Shown here: positions 19,090-28,774 of the stretch, in pieces
How positions within the stretch are numbered: the first letter of the stretch is position 1
Layout of the letters: each line of letters begins with the position of its first letter
Assembly (NCBI RefSeq): GCF_024519725.1
Contig: NZ_JALJRK010000002.1
Location: 1-64,000, forward strand
Direction of reading: 5' to 3'
Origin: Microvirga sp. Mcv34
GTDB lineage: Bacteria > Pseudomonadota > Alphaproteobacteria > Rhizobiales > Beijerinckiaceae
DNA length: 64,000 bases
Position numbers and translations under genes: made by a program
The notes under the pieces: model-generated
Seen by the model: the letters and a program-made list of their open reading frames with translations, nothing else
The model's database searches: none
What the model was told of the DNA's origin: nothing

Positions 19090-19925
19090 CAGCTCGGCAG
19101 CACGATACAGCTGCCGCCTGCCGTACGGATGTTGCGGCACAGTTGCTCTGCGGCTTGCCGCGTCTCCGCCGGTGCGCGGACGCGGTAGAAGGTGCGTGTC
19201 CCACGATAGCGCAGCCGCGTCCCGATGATCATCGGGCGCACATCCTTCAGGAGAGACGCGTAGGCCTGACTTGTCCGCCTGAATGTGGAGAGAGCCCGCT
19301 CCTTCGAGAAATTGCCGGCGAGCTGAACGCCCCAAGGCGCAAAGGGCGCCTCTATCGTATCGCGGCGCCCGGGAATCCGCAGGGTGGCGACGATCTGCTG
19401 GCAAGTCTGCCCCGATGAATCCCAATCGGCGCTCTTCCGCTCCTTGGCATCGGCCGCCCAGTCCTCGGCGGACCGGCCCGTGACCGCGATGACGTAATTC
19501 CTGGTTTCGGACGGCAGGCCTCCCTGGCCGGCGAGCCAGGAGGTCACCCGCGCAGGTCCCCCGTTATAGGCAGCCGCCGCAAGGCCCAGATTGCCGAACT
19601 GCTCCGACAGATGGGCGATGAACTCGGCGGCCTTGGGGATCGCCTGTTCGGGATCGAAAGGATCGGTCAACCCCCGCTCCCGGGCGGTGCCCGGCATGAA
19701 CTGGGCGATACCCTGCGCGCCCGCAGGGCTGACGACATGGGGGCGAAACGAACTCTCCTGCCAGATCAGCTTGGTGAGAAGATCGTGGGGGACCCGCTGG
19801 CTGCGCGCAGCGCCTTCGATCAGCCGGCACAGAGCCTGCTCGACACTCTCCGACGAGGGGCCGGGATTGGCCATGGCAGTGCCGCAGCAGAGAAAAATTC
19901 CGCAAAGCGCCAGCCGGAAGCGCAT
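19089..19925 (-). CDS. Lytic murein transglycosylase with SLT and SPOR domains
   Basis: Periplasmic peptidoglycan-cleaving enzyme of about 278 residues. A signal peptide (MRFRLALCGIFLCCGTAMA) supports the start at 19925 over upstream in-frame starts. The SLT domain has the catalytic glutamate in 'IWQESSFRP', then 'GAQGIAQFMPGTA' and 'AAYNGGPARV', as in Slt70-type family 1 enzymes. The C-terminal 75 residues ('VQLAGNFSKERALSTF' to 'GGSCIVLPS') form a SPOR domain, which binds glycan strands stripped of stem peptides and targets proteins to the septum. It is monocistronic, convergent with the CYTH-like gene. Confidence 0.88.
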   Translation of the reverse strand: MRFRLALCGIFLCCGTAMANPGPSSESVEQALCRLIEGAARSQRVPHDLLTKLIWQESSFRPHVVSPAGAQGIAQFMPGTARERGLTDPFDPEQAIPKAAEFIAHLSEQFGNLGLAAAAYNGGPARVTSWLAGQGGLPSETRNYVIAVTGRSAEDWAADAKERKSADWDSSGQTCQQIVATLRIPGRRDTIEAPFAPWGVQLAGNFSKERALSTFRRTSQAYASLLKDVRPMIIGTRLRYRGTRTFYRVRAPAETRQAAEQLCRNIRTAGGSCIVLPS

Positions 19926-20140
19926 GAAGGACCCCGCTCGTAAACTGAGGAGCGCACGCATGAAACGACGTGCCAAGCTACAGATAGGCGATCATTCGTC
20001 CTGCCAAGGGCACGATGATCCAGGCCATGAGGGAAACGACGGCATGGTAATGGTTCTGGCTGAAAGTCGGCAGGATTCGCTCCCTCGCCGGGACCCCGCT
20101 ATGCTTCGTCCCTCGAATCAAGCCTTGTTCAGGGACAGCG

Positions 20141-20440
20141 ATGGCATCGATCTTGAAGGACCTCTGGAAGCGCCTGTCGGGCGGAGGCAGTGCGGGCGAG
20201 CGTGAGGAGCCTGCCGCAGAGGCGGTGGAGTACAAGGGATTTCGCATCCGGCCCGCGCCGTATTCCGCCAAGGGCGGGTATCAGACCGCTGGCGTGATCG
20301 AGAAGGATTTCGATACCGGCATGAAGGAGCACCGTTTCGTGCGGGCCGAGACGCATCCCAGCAAGGACGATGCCGCCACTTTCGCGATCGCCAAGGGCAA
20401 GCAGATCATCGACGAGCAGGGCGATCGCGTCTTCCGTTGA
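20141..20440 (+). CDS. HlyU family protein
   Basis: A 99-residue protein. After a short variable N-terminus the domain 'YKGFRIRPAPYSAKGGYQTAGVIEKDF' to 'AKGKQIIDEQGDRVF' is the compact HlyU/DUF fold common in alphaproteobacteria. The family is named for Vibrio HlyU transcription activators, but this compact type lacks a helix-turn-helix and its function is unproven. AGGGA lies 6 nt before the ATG. It is a single gene upstream of the catalase. Confidence 0.8.
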   Translation: MASILKDLWKRLSGGGSAGEREEPAAEAVEYKGFRIRPAPYSAKGGYQTAGVIEKDFDTGMKEHRFVRAETHPSKDDAATFAIAKGKQIIDEQGDRVFR

Positions 20441-20537
20441 ACGGCGCCGAATTGGCGCGTGGAGCCTGCTCCCGCGCGACACCTGCGCGATCCAAATGTT
20501 GCCTCCGGCAAAGTGCCTCCACGGCAAATTGCGCGCA

Positions 20538-20552
20538 ATCAGATAATCTGAT
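20538..20552. promoter_or_regulatory. Perfect 7-1-7 dyad upstream of catalase
   Basis: ATCAGAT, one A, ATCTGAT: a perfect palindrome 100 nt before the catalase start. It could be a regulator's operator; the regulator is unknown and none is encoded next to it. Confidence 0.35.
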
Positions 20553-20651
20553 CAGGCCGGTCAGGAATATCGATTGGCGCTGATTGCCGTTCGCCCCTAC
20601 GATCCTAATTGGGGGCGTGTCGCCATCACTGGTCATTCAAGGGAGATCGCC

Positions 20652-22367
20652 ATGGCCAAGAATCCTCAAGCGCCGTCGGGAACGTCCGATCAGGTCCTGA
20701 CGAACAGGCAGGGCCATCCTATCACCAATAACCAGTCCCAGCGCACCGTGGGCAGCCGTGGCCCGGCCACGCTCGAGAACTATCAATTCCTTGAGAAGAT
20801 CACCCATTTCGACCGTGAGCGTATTCCGGAACGGGTCGTCCATGCTCGCGGCTTCGTGTGCTATGGCGAATTCGAGGCGACGGGCAAGATCGGCGACGAG
20901 CCGGCGTCCAAATACACCCGCGCCAAGCTGTTCCAGACCGCCGGCAAGAAGACCCCGCTGGCCATCCGCTTCTCGACCGTGATCGGTGGTCGCGATTCTT
21001 CGGAAGTGGCGCGCGATCCGCGCGGCTTCGCGGTGAAGTTCTATACCGAGGACGGCAACTGGGATCTCGTCGGCAACAACCTGGCCGTGTTCTTCATCCG
21101 CGATGCCATCAAGTTTCCAGATGTGATCCACTCCCTGAAGCCGGATCCCGTCACCTTCCGCCAGGAGCCGAACCGCATCTTCGACTTCATGAGTCAGACG
21201 CCCGAATCCATGCACATGCTGACACATCTGTTCAGCCCGCGCGGCATTCCGGCGAGCTACCGGCACATGGAGGGCTTCGGCGTCAACACCTACAAGATGG
21301 TCAACGCCCAGGGCGACACCGTGCTGGTGAAGTACCATTTCCATCCGCGCTGCGGGCTGGCGAGCCTGACGGCAGAGGAAGCGGCCAAGGTGCAGGGGCA
21401 GGATCTCGGTTCGGCCTCCAAGGATCTCTATGAGGCGATCGAGCGCGGCGAGCATCCCCAATGGGACATGTACGTGCAGATCATGGAAGACCATGACCAT
21501 CCGGAACTCGAATGGGATCCGCTGGATGACACCAAGATCTGGCCGGAGAAGGATTTCCCCCTGCGTCACGCGGGCGTCATGACCCTGAACCGCAACGTGG
21601 AGGATCACTTCAACGAGAACGAGCAGATCGCCATGGGGACCGGCGTCCTCGTGGACGGTCTCGACTTCTCCGACGACAAGATGCTGGTGGGCCGGACCTT
21701 CTCCTATTCCGACACGCAGCGCTACCGCGTCGGTACGAACTACCTGCAGCTACCGGTGAACCAGGCCAAGAATGCCAAGGTGTCGACCAACCTGAACGGC
21801 GGCCAGATGTCCTATCGCCGCGATCTGGCGCCGGGGCAGAACCCACACATCAACTTCGAGCCGTCGATGCATAACGGCCTGCATGAAGCGCCCCGCGAGG
21901 AGCCCAACAACCCGCCGGAGATCCGCGGGCGGCTGACCCGCAGCGTGATCGAGCGGCGCAACGATTACGTCCACGCCCGGGGCCGCTACTGCACCATGAT
22001 GGATTGGGAGCGGGACGACCTCGTCCTCAACCTGGGCACGCTTCTGGGCCAGTGCGAGCGGGACGTGCAGGAGCGTATGGTGTGGCACCTCCTGCTGGTG
22101 CACGACGATTACGGGACCCGTGTTGGCGAGATGCTCGGCATCAAGGCCGACGACGTGAAGAATCTTCCGCCGCTTTCGAAGCAGGTCCTGACCGAAGAGG
22201 ATCAGCGCCGCCTGAAAAATCTCGGCCGGAACGGCGACAAGATCGACTCGACCGTATGGGGTCAGTGGACGAGCTCCGTGAAGAACTACAAGGCCTCGGC
22301 CCAGGAGGTGCTCGGCGGCATGCGCAATGTGCCGACGGAGCCGGCCACGCGTCAGGCGGCCGAATAG
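20652..22367 (+). CDS. Catalase (monofunctional haem catalase)
   Basis: Breaks down hydrogen peroxide to water and oxygen. The 571-residue protein shows the distal histidine in 'VVHARGF' (about residue 64), the distal asparagine in 'VGNNLAVFF' (about 142) and the proximal haem-ligand tyrosine in '[12 protein letters not shown]' (about 351). Size and the phenylalanine-rich '[34 protein letters not shown]' type region place it with small-to-medium subunit catalases with a C-terminal extension of about 70 residues. The start at 20652 has AAGGGAGA before it; the open frame extends 26 codons further 5' without support. Confidence 0.95.
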   Translation: MAKNPQAPSGTSDQVLTNRQGHPITNNQSQRTVGSRGPATLENYQFLEKITHFDRERIPERVVHARGFVCYGEFEATGKIGDEPASKYTRAKLFQTAGKKTPLAIRFSTVIGGRDSSEVARDPRGFAVKFYTEDGNWDLVGNNLAVFFIRDAIKFPDVIHSLKPDPVTFRQEPNRIFDFMSQTPESMHMLTHLFSPRGIPASYRHMEGFGVNTYKMVNAQGDTVLVKYHFHPRCGLASLTAEEAAKVQGQDLGSASKDLYEAIERGEHPQWDMYVQIMEDHDHPELEWDPLDDTKIWPEKDFPLRHAGVMTLNRNVEDHFNENEQIAMGTGVLVDGLDFSDDKMLVGRTFSYSDTQRYRVGTNYLQLPVNQAKNAKVSTNLNGGQMSYRRDLAPGQNPHINFEPSMHNGLHEAPREEPNNPPEIRGRLTRSVIERRNDYVHARGRYCTMMDWERDDLVLNLGTLLGQCERDVQERMVWHLLLVHDDYGTRVGEMLGIKADDVKNLPPLSKQVLTEEDQRRLKNLGRNGDKIDSTVWGQWTSSVKNYKASAQEVLGGMRNVPTEPATRQAAE

Positions 22368-22370
22368 GCT

Positions 22371-23285
22371 TCAGGCCGTGCTCGAAGGCAAGCGGGTCGG
22401 GGTTTCCCGGCCCGTTTCCTTTTCCGGCTCCGCACAGCGCACCGGGCACCGGCTCCCGCGGCTCTCGGCATAGGCTTTCGTGAATTCGGCTCCGAAGAGC
22501 AGGATCAGGGACGAGTAATAGATCCACAGCAGGATCGTGATGATGGAGGCGGCGGCGCCGTAGCTCGACGCGACGTTGCTCTTGCCGAGGTAGTATCCGA
22601 TCAGGAACTTGCCGATGGTGAACAGGAGGGCCGTCACCAGGGAGCCGGTCCATACGTCGCTCCATCTCAGGTCTACGGCCGGGAGCATCTTGAACATCAT
22701 GGCGAACAGGATTGTCGCGATGGCGAAAGCCACGACGCTGTTCAGGAAGCGCAGGATGATCGTCGCGCCCGAGAAATTGGATTCGAGATAGTGCCCGATC
22801 GCCGTCAGCCCGGTATCGACGACGAGCGATACGAGGAGCAGGAAGCCGATGCCCAGGATCAAGGCGAGGCTGACGAGCCGCGTGCGGACGAAGTCCAGAA
22901 CTCCATAGCTTGCAGGCAGTTTCGCCTTCCAGATGATGTTCAGGTCGTCCTGGAGCTCCACCACGGCGCCCGTCACCAGGAGGAGAAACGTCGCAATGCC
23001 GACCGTCGTGCCGATGAGGCCCGAGCCCACATTGCTGGCGCTGGCGATCATGGCCTCGAGAGCGGAGGCCTCCTTGGTCCCGATCAACCCTCCAAGCTCC
23101 CCGACGATCGCACCCTGCGCGGCCTCACGCCCGAAGGCCAAGCCGGCGACCGCAATGGCTGCGAGCAGCATCGGCGCGAGGGAGAAGACGGTGAAGAACG
23201 CAATGGAGGCGCCGAGGCTCATGGCGCGGTCGTTCCACCATCCCGCGAATGCCACCTTCAAAAGCCGCCAAGTCTCGGAGAACAT
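22371..23285 (-). CDS. YihY/BrkB family inner-membrane protein (first copy)
   Basis: A 304-residue membrane protein with about six hydrophobic helices, starting 'MFSETWRLLKVAFAGWWNDRAMSLGASIAFFTVFSL', the usual YihY opening. The family was once called ribonuclease BN by mistake; it is now regarded as a membrane protein of unknown function, possibly in transport or envelope stress. Start at 23285 is chosen because it begins the conserved domain; 23321 is possible. It has its own consensus EcfG promoter at 23346-23371. A paralogue lies at 48616-49812. Its 3' end meets the catalase gene with 3 nt between stops. Confidence 0.85.
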   Translation of the reverse strand: MFSETWRLLKVAFAGWWNDRAMSLGASIAFFTVFSLAPMLLAAIAVAGLAFGREAAQGAIVGELGGLIGTKEASALEAMIASASNVGSGLIGTTVGIATFLLLVTGAVVELQDDLNIIWKAKLPASYGVLDFVRTRLVSLALILGIGFLLLVSLVVDTGLTAIGHYLESNFSGATIILRFLNSVVAFAIATILFAMMFKMLPAVDLRWSDVWTGSLVTALLFTIGKFLIGYYLGKSNVASSYGAAASIITILLWIYYSSLILLFGAEFTKAYAESRGSRCPVRCAEPEKETGRETPTRLPSSTA

Positions 23286-23345
23286 AGGATGGGACCGATC
23301 CTGCCGGGCCGGGCCCGGCATGGTGAATGTGTTGCCTTGGCCGTT

Positions 23346-23371
23346 AACGGACAGGAACTTTCCCTTGTTCC
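23346..23371 (-). promoter_or_regulatory. EcfG general stress promoter, GGAAC-N17-CGTT
   Basis: On the minus strand GGAAC (23371-23367), a 17-nt spacer and CGTT (23349-23346): an exact match to the EcfG consensus known from Methylobacterium and other Hyphomicrobiales. It lies about 60 nt before the YihY gene. Confidence 0.65.
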
Positions 23372-23373
23372 TG

Positions 23374-25134
23374 TTAAGGTCGATGCTCCAGGCCTAAGCT
23401 TTCATGGCGCTGCAGGAGCTGCCCATAACGGTCCGCCGCCCTGCGCAGGCGGGACTCTTCTCCGCCTCCGAGAGCGCCTGCGGCCATCAGGTGGGCCCCC
23501 ATGTGGAAGGCGCAATAGCAGGGGAGCAGGAAGGCCAGCAGGTCTGGGTAAACCGGGTATCCGCTCTCCCGTTCGACGATGGCGCAGAGACGGGCCGCCT
23601 CCGGCCTGGACAAGTCCAGCTCGACGATGGCCCCGGCGATGTCCCACGCAATGTCCTGGTGGCCGACCAGGTCGTGGGCGGCGCTGTGGTCCAGGGCATC
23701 GGCCTTGATGAGTCGGTCGCCGGAAACCAGCCACTCCCAGGCATGCATCCGGTTGTCGGACCACACCCGACGGATTTTGCCCTCCAGGGCGTCCGGAGGC
23801 GGCAGGGACCAGTCCAGGAATGCCCCTGCATCGTCCCCCAGGGCCTGCTGGGCGTTGTAGAGCGCCATATGGCGTAAATCGTCCAACGAAGCGCCTGGCT
23901 GCCCTCCGGACGGACAATGGCGGGCGCGAAAGCCTAGATAGGCTCCGACCTGTTCGATCAACTGATCGCGGTCGATGGAAATTTGATCGAGCCCTCGCGC
24001 ATCCTCATGCCAGCGTTGCACGAGAAAGCCGTGGCGCCAGCCCGCGACATCCGGCGCAAACCCTGCCTCATGCAGTTGCCGGGCCATGCGGAGCTTTCGG
24101 GGCCCGGTCTCTCCCAGGCCCGCGAATTTCACCAGCCAGGATGCGCCCTTGGTCCGCGCTAGGAATTTCCGGCGCTCCTGCTGGAGATTGGACGGCGGCC
24201 ACCTCGCCTCATCGCGGTAGTGGTGCCGACGCCATCCCCCCCCCGATAGATCCTCGAGCGGGCCGTCCAACGGCCCAACGAGGTCCTCCACCCAGACGGC
24301 CAGATCGTGAGGCGGCGAGCCGCCGAGCAGGAGGTCGTCCATGGTGCGGACGTGGCGCGGAGCCCGGTTCCAGCGTTCCCGGTGGCGGGGGCTGGCCTGG
24401 GGGCCCAGCGAGCCCTCATGACTGGGAAAGAAGTGAATCCTGTGCCGCGGCACGCCGGCCTCTTCCAGCCAGTCGGCAACGGCTCCGAACGAACTCCCGG
24501 ACAGGCCGGGGCCCTCATCGACAATGGCGAAAGACCTGTCCCGGCCTGTCAGTTGTCTCGCAAGGTCCGGATCCACTTTCACTTCCCGTCGGAAGGGATG
24601 GCCCGTGGGGCGAAGGGTGAAGGGTGGGGGAGCCCCGATGGCGGCTGCCACCAAGGCGCTGAGACCTGCGCCGATACTGCGGATGCCGATCACCTGCGTG
24701 TCGGCGCCTAAACCCGAAGCTCTGGCGGCTTCCAGATAGTTCTCCGGATAAAGGGCGTAGAATGCGTAGCCTTCCGCCTGCTTGGCGTGGATCATCCGCG
24801 ACGGGTCAAAGCTATGGAGTTTTTCGAGAAACTCCCGCGACAATGAGCTTTCCCTGAACCCGCTCCGCCAGGATCGGTCGATCGCACAGGCGAGAAAGGA
24901 AAGCCCGTCCATGCCGTTCCGATGGACAGGAGAGAGCGTATCCGCGCCAAGCTCCTGAAACTCGGCATCGATGAGCCCCTGAACGAGTTCGCTGGTGTCG
25001 ACGAAAGCCGTTACCAATGCTCCATGCCGCGTGATTCCGGGCGGCATGGAATGGATCTCGGACAGAGTGCTCTCGATGGCGGTCTGCTTAGCGCCTACCG
25101 TAACGGCATGTTCCACATCACCATAGACCAGCAT
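23374..25134 (-). CDS. Two-domain protein: phosphoribosyltransferase-like + kinase-like, function unknown
   Basis: A 586-residue protein I cannot name. Residues about 150-260 look like a phosphoribosyltransferase fold: 'VIGIRSIGAGLSALVAAAIG' then the PRPP-loop-like 'FAIVDEGPGLSGSSF'. The C-terminal half, from about 330, begins 'SWLVKFAGLGETGPRKLRMARQLHEAG' and carries 'SDNRMHAWEWLV..GRLIKADALDH' type sequence ending 'DIAWDIAGAIVEL', which resembles the brackets of aminoglycoside-phosphotransferase/choline-kinase catalytic loops. It lies 19 nt after the zinc alcohol dehydrogenase on the same strand. Start is uncertain; a Met at 25047 is also possible. A nucleotide- or sugar-modifying role is only a guess. 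Confidence 0.6.
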   Translation of the reverse strand: MLVYGDVEHAVTVGAKQTAIESTLSEIHSMPPGITRHGALVTAFVDTSELVQGLIDAEFQELGADTLSPVHRNGMDGLSFLACAIDRSWRSGFRESSLSREFLEKLHSFDPSRMIHAKQAEGYAFYALYPENYLEAARASGLGADTQVIGIRSIGAGLSALVAAAIGAPPPFTLRPTGHPFRREVKVDPDLARQLTGRDRSFAIVDEGPGLSGSSFGAVADWLEEAGVPRHRIHFFPSHEGSLGPQASPRHRERWNRAPRHVRTMDDLLLGGSPPHDLAVWVEDLVGPLDGPLEDLSGGGWRRHHYRDEARWPPSNLQQERRKFLARTKGASWLVKFAGLGETGPRKLRMARQLHEAGFAPDVAGWRHGFLVQRWHEDARGLDQISIDRDQLIEQVGAYLGFRARHCPSGGQPGASLDDLRHMALYNAQQALGDDAGAFLDWSLPPPDALEGKIRRVWSDNRMHAWEWLVSGDRLIKADALDHSAAHDLVGHQDIAWDIAGAIVELDLSRPEAARLCAIVERESGYPVYPDLLAFLLPCYCAFHMGAHLMAAGALGGGEESRLRRAADRYGQLLQRHESLGLEHRP

Positions 25135-25153
25135 GGAGGCGCGAGCCGTTGAC

Positions 25154-26218
25154 TTACGGGGCCGCCTCCTGCTTCAGCGACGCCATGTCGATGACGAAGC
25201 GGTATTTCACGTCGCTCTTCAGCATCCGCTCATAGGCCTCGTTGATCTTCTGGATCGGGATGATCTCGATCTCCGAGGTGATGCCGTGCTGGGCGCAGAA
25301 ATCGAGCATCTCCTGGGTCTCGGCGATGCCGCCGATCAGGGAGCCGGCAAGCTGCCGGCGCTTCATGATCAGGTTGAATACCGTCGTGGCCGGGTGCGGC
25401 TCGGCCGGTGCGCCGACGAGCACCATGGCGCCGTCGCGGGCGAGCAGCACGAGGTAGCTGTCGAGATCGTGCGGGGCGGCGACGGTGTCGAGGATGAAAT
25501 CGAAGCTGTTCACGTGCTCCTTCATGGCTACGGGATCCCGCGACACGACTACCTCGTGGGCCCCGAGGGCGAGCGCGTCCTCCCGCTTGTTCGGGGAGGT
25601 GGTGAACAGGACGACGTGCGCGCCCATGGCCCGTGCGAGCTTGACGGCCATGTGGCCCAGGCCGCCGAGACCGACCACGCCGACCTTGTGGCCGGGCTGC
25701 ACGCGCCAGCGGCGCAGGGGGGAATAGGTGGTAATCCCTGCACAGAGAAGAGGCGCTGCGGCGGCGAGGTCCATGCCCTCGGGCACCTTGAGAACGAAGC
25801 TCTCATCGACGACGATGCTGTCGGAATAGCCGCCATAGGTATTGGCGCCCGTGTCCTGCTCGGGGCCGTTATAGGTGCCCGTGAAGCCGACCTCGCAGTA
25901 CTGCTCCAAGCCCTCGCGGCAGCTGCGACAGGTGCGGCAGGAATCGACCATGCAGCCCACGCCGACAAGGTCGCCTTCCTTGAATTTCGGCACCCCGGGT
26001 CCGACGCGCGTGACGCGGCCGACGATCTCGTGGCCTGGCACACAGGGATAGAGAGTGCCACCCCATTCTTCGCGCGCGGTGTGCAGATCGGAGTGGCAGA
26101 CGCCGCAATAGAGAATTTCGATCTGAACGTCGTTTTCACGGGGCTCCCGACGCTCGAAGCTAAAGGGGGCAAGCGGGGTGGTCGCATCCTGGGCGGCATA
26201 GCCGAAAGCTTTGATCAC
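25154..26218 (-). CDS. Zinc-dependent NAD(P) alcohol dehydrogenase, YahK/AdhC-like
   Basis: Medium-chain dehydrogenase of the cinnamyl-alcohol type, 354 residues. Catalytic zinc ligands fall in 'CGVCHSDLH' and 'GHEIVG'; the structural zinc site has four cysteines within 'CMVDSCRTCRSCREGLEQYC'; the cofactor motif is 'GLGGLGHMA'. These enzymes reduce a range of aldehydes with NADPH. GTG 26218 is preferred because GGAG lies 9 nt upstream and the protein then begins 'MIKAFGYAAQD' like its homologues; the open frame runs 14 codons further. Followed closely by the two-domain unknown gene. Confidence 0.88.
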   Translation of the reverse strand: MIKAFGYAAQDATTPLAPFSFERREPRENDVQIEILYCGVCHSDLHTAREEWGGTLYPCVPGHEIVGRVTRVGPGVPKFKEGDLVGVGCMVDSCRTCRSCREGLEQYCEVGFTGTYNGPEQDTGANTYGGYSDSIVVDESFVLKVPEGMDLAAAAPLLCAGITTYSPLRRWRVQPGHKVGVVGLGGLGHMAVKLARAMGAHVVLFTTSPNKREDALALGAHEVVVSRDPVAMKEHVNSFDFILDTVAAPHDLDSYLVLLARDGAMVLVGAPAEPHPATTVFNLIMKRRQLAGSLIGGIAETQEMLDFCAQHGITSEIEIIPIQKINEAYERMLKSDVKYRFVIDMASLKQEAAP

Positions 26219-26798
26219 GGGAAAGATCTCCGAATTACCGGGCGTCGAAAAGGGCAGCACCTGCCTTGCTCAGGGAGGCTGCCAAACACTCAGGCGCAAC
26301 AGACGATAGGTGCGACCGGCCCCGCGTCAACCGATGAGCGGAATGTTTGTTCGAGGCATTTGCCCGACCACGGGTATGGATCCTGTGCCCCCATGGGTGG
26401 AGAGCCGGGTTCAGCCGCGGTTAAGAACCGCCGCGGTTCAATCAAGGTAACGCTCAATTGATGGGTTGCCTGCCGGTGAAAGCCTTGCAGGAACGCACGG
26501 CAGACCACCACATCATATGCAGGCGGCCATGCGGCACAGTGGATTTTCGGATGTCTGCCAGAAACTTTAGCTTGCTGTCCTGCCCGCAATCCGCGAGGCT
26601 AGATGCCGAGGGCGGGCCTATCTTCAAGTCGAACGGGTTGACCCGGACAGAGCCGAACCTGTCGCGACATGCTTTCTACTCCGCCATGACAAAAGGAGTA
26701 CGCCGCATCATTTGACCGCATCGTCAGTATCGCTGGTCTGGGCAACCTTAGCGGTGCACAATAGTTGTCTCTGAGAGGGATTGGATTTCGGTGGCGCC
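26219..26798. other. Divergent intergenic region (ADH / prkA)
   Basis: 580 nt with no supportable gene. It contains a small hairpin GCGGTT/AACCGC at 26417-26431. GGAAC at 26489 has no CGTT partner at the right spacing. No -24/-12 sigma-54 element was recognised, although prkA homologues in enterics use one. Confidence 0.5.
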
Positions 26799-28745
26799 AT
26801 GCATCATTCCGACGACCTGTTCTCGAGTTTTCTGAAGACATACGAAACCCGCCGCGAGGCGGAGATGTCCCTGGCGGACTACCTGGAAGGGTGCCGCAAC
26901 GATCCCATGATGTATGCGAGCGCTCCCGAGCGCATCCTGGCGGCCATCGGCGAGCCTCGGCTTGTCGATACGTCCAAGGATGCACGCCTCGGCCGCATCT
27001 TCATGAACCGCACGATTCGGGTCTACCCGGCTTTCTCCGAATTCTACGGCATGGAAGAGACGATCGAGATGATCGTGAGCTTCTTCCGCCACGCCGCCCA
27101 AGGCCTCGAAGAGCGCAAGCAGATCCTCTACCTGCTCGGCCCCGTCGGCGGCGGCAAATCCTCCCTCGCCGAGCGCCTGAAGGCGCTCATGGAGGTCAAT
27201 CCGATCTATATCCTGAAGGCAGGTGATGAGATCAGCCCGGTCTTCGAGAGCCCTCTCGGCCTTTTCGACCCGGAGCAGATGGGGCCGATCCTGGAGGAGC
27301 GGTACGGCATTCCGCGCCGGCGCCTGACCAACCTGCTCAGCCCCTGGGCCATCAAGCGGCTCGACGAATTCAAGGGCGATATCTCCAAGTTCCGAGTGGT
27401 GAAGATCAATCCGTCGCGGCTAAGGCAGATCGCCATCGCCAAGACCGAGCCCGGCGACGAGAACAACCAGGACATTTCGTCCCTCGTGGGCAAGGTCGAT
27501 ATCCGCAAGCTCGAGACCCTGTCCCAGGCCGATCCTGACGCCTACAGCTATTCCGGCGGCCTCAATCGCGCCAACCAGGGCATTCTCGAATTCGTCGAGA
27601 TGTTCAAGGCGCCAATCAAGATGCTGCACCCCCTGCTCACCGCCACGCAGGAGGGGAATTATGTCGGCACCGAGAATATCGGCTCCATTCCGTTCAGCGG
27701 CATCATCCTGGCGCATTCCAACGAGGCGGAATGGCAGACTTTCCGCACCAACAAGAACAACGAGGCCTTCATCGACCGCATCTACGTGATCAAGGTGCCG
27801 TATTGCCTGCGGGTCACGGAGGAGCAGAAGATCTACGACAAGCTGATCCGCAGTTCGGAGCTGGCTGGCGCCCCCTGCGCCCCGGCCACGCTGGAAATGC
27901 TGGCCCGCTTCTCGGTCCTGTCGCGATTGCGGGCGCATGAGAACTCGAACTTCTTCTCGAAGATGCGCGTCTATGACGGCGAGAGCCTCCGCGAGGTCGA
28001 TCCTCGTGCACGCAGTTTGCAGGAATACAAGGACTCCGCCGGGGTCGACGAAGGCATGGACGGGATCTCGACCCGCTTCGCCTTCAAGGTCCTGTCCGCC
28101 ACCTTCAACCACGACACCATCGAGGTGGCGGCCGACCCGGTCCATCTCATGTACGTGCTCGAGCAATCCCTGCGGCGCGAGCAACTTCCCCAGGACGTGG
28201 AGCGACGGTACCTGGAATTCATCAAGGCCGAGCTGGCACCCCGCTACGCGGACTTCATCGGCCACGAAATCCAGAAAGCCTACCTGGAATCCTACCACGA
28301 TTACGGCCAGAACCTCTTCGACCGCTACGTGGCCTATGCGGATGCCTGGATCGAGGATCAGGACTTCAAAGATCCGGATACCGGCCAGCTCCTGAACCGG
28401 GAGCTCCTGAACCAGGAACTGACCAAGATCGAGAAGCCGGCCGGCATCGCCAATCCGAAGGATTTCCGCAACGAGGTGGTCAAGTTCTCGCTCCGAGCGC
28501 GGGCCGGCAATCAGGGCCGCAACCCGTCCTGGACGAGCTATGAGAAGATCCGCGACGTGATCGAGCGCCGCATGTTTTCGCAGGTCGAGGAATTGCTGCC
28601 TGTCATCAGCTTCGGTTCCAAGAAGGACAGCGAGACCGAGAAGAAGCATGGGGAGTTCGTCGAGCGGATGATGGCGCGCGGATACACCGAGCGCCAGGTG
28701 CGTCGCTTGGTGGAGTGGTACATGCGCGTGAAGCAGGCGGGCTGA
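26799..28745 (+). CDS. prkA: PrkA family serine protein kinase (YeaG-like)
   Basis: A 648-residue AAA+-plus-kinase-like protein. Walker A is 'GPVGGGKS' at residues 114-121; the N-terminus 'YLEGCRNDPMMYASAPERILAAIGEP' and the block 'RIFMNRTIRVYPAFSEFYGMEETIE' are the family signature, shared with E. coli YeaG. PrkA/YeaG acts in adaptation to starvation and stationary phase; in Bacillus it affects sporulation. ATG 26799 is preferred to TTG 26781 because the protein then starts where YeaG does. The yeaH homologue begins 29 nt later and spoVR overlaps that, giving the common three-gene unit. Confidence 0.93.
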   Translation: MHHSDDLFSSFLKTYETRREAEMSLADYLEGCRNDPMMYASAPERILAAIGEPRLVDTSKDARLGRIFMNRTIRVYPAFSEFYGMEETIEMIVSFFRHAAQGLEERKQILYLLGPVGGGKSSLAERLKALMEVNPIYILKAGDEISPVFESPLGLFDPEQMGPILEERYGIPRRRLTNLLSPWAIKRLDEFKGDISKFRVVKINPSRLRQIAIAKTEPGDENNQDISSLVGKVDIRKLETLSQADPDAYSYSGGLNRANQGILEFVEMFKAPIKMLHPLLTATQEGNYVGTENIGSIPFSGIILAHSNEAEWQTFRTNKNNEAFIDRIYVIKVPYCLRVTEEQKIYDKLIRSSELAGAPCAPATLEMLARFSVLSRLRAHENSNFFSKMRVYDGESLREVDPRARSLQEYKDSAGVDEGMDGISTRFAFKVLSATFNHDTIEVAADPVHLMYVLEQSLRREQLPQDVERRYLEFIKAELAPRYADFIGHEIQKAYLESYHDYGQNLFDRYVAYADAWIEDQDFKDPDTGQLLNRELLNQELTKIEKPAGIANPKDFRNEVVKFSLRARAGNQGRNPSWTSYEKIRDVIERRMFSQVEELLPVISFGSKKDSETEKKHGEFVERMMARGYTERQVRRLVEWYMRVKQAG

Positions 28746-28774
28746 CGGAAGACGGAGGCAGATCAGGCGTTCCT

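Noticed and set aside
19978..20271. 97-aa minus-strand frame with a hydrophobic end
   Set aside because: Mostly antisense to the HlyU gene; no ribosome site for a shorter version.
26458..26715. 85-aa frame upstream of prkA
   Set aside because: No ribosome site or recognisable sequence; in a regulatory gap.
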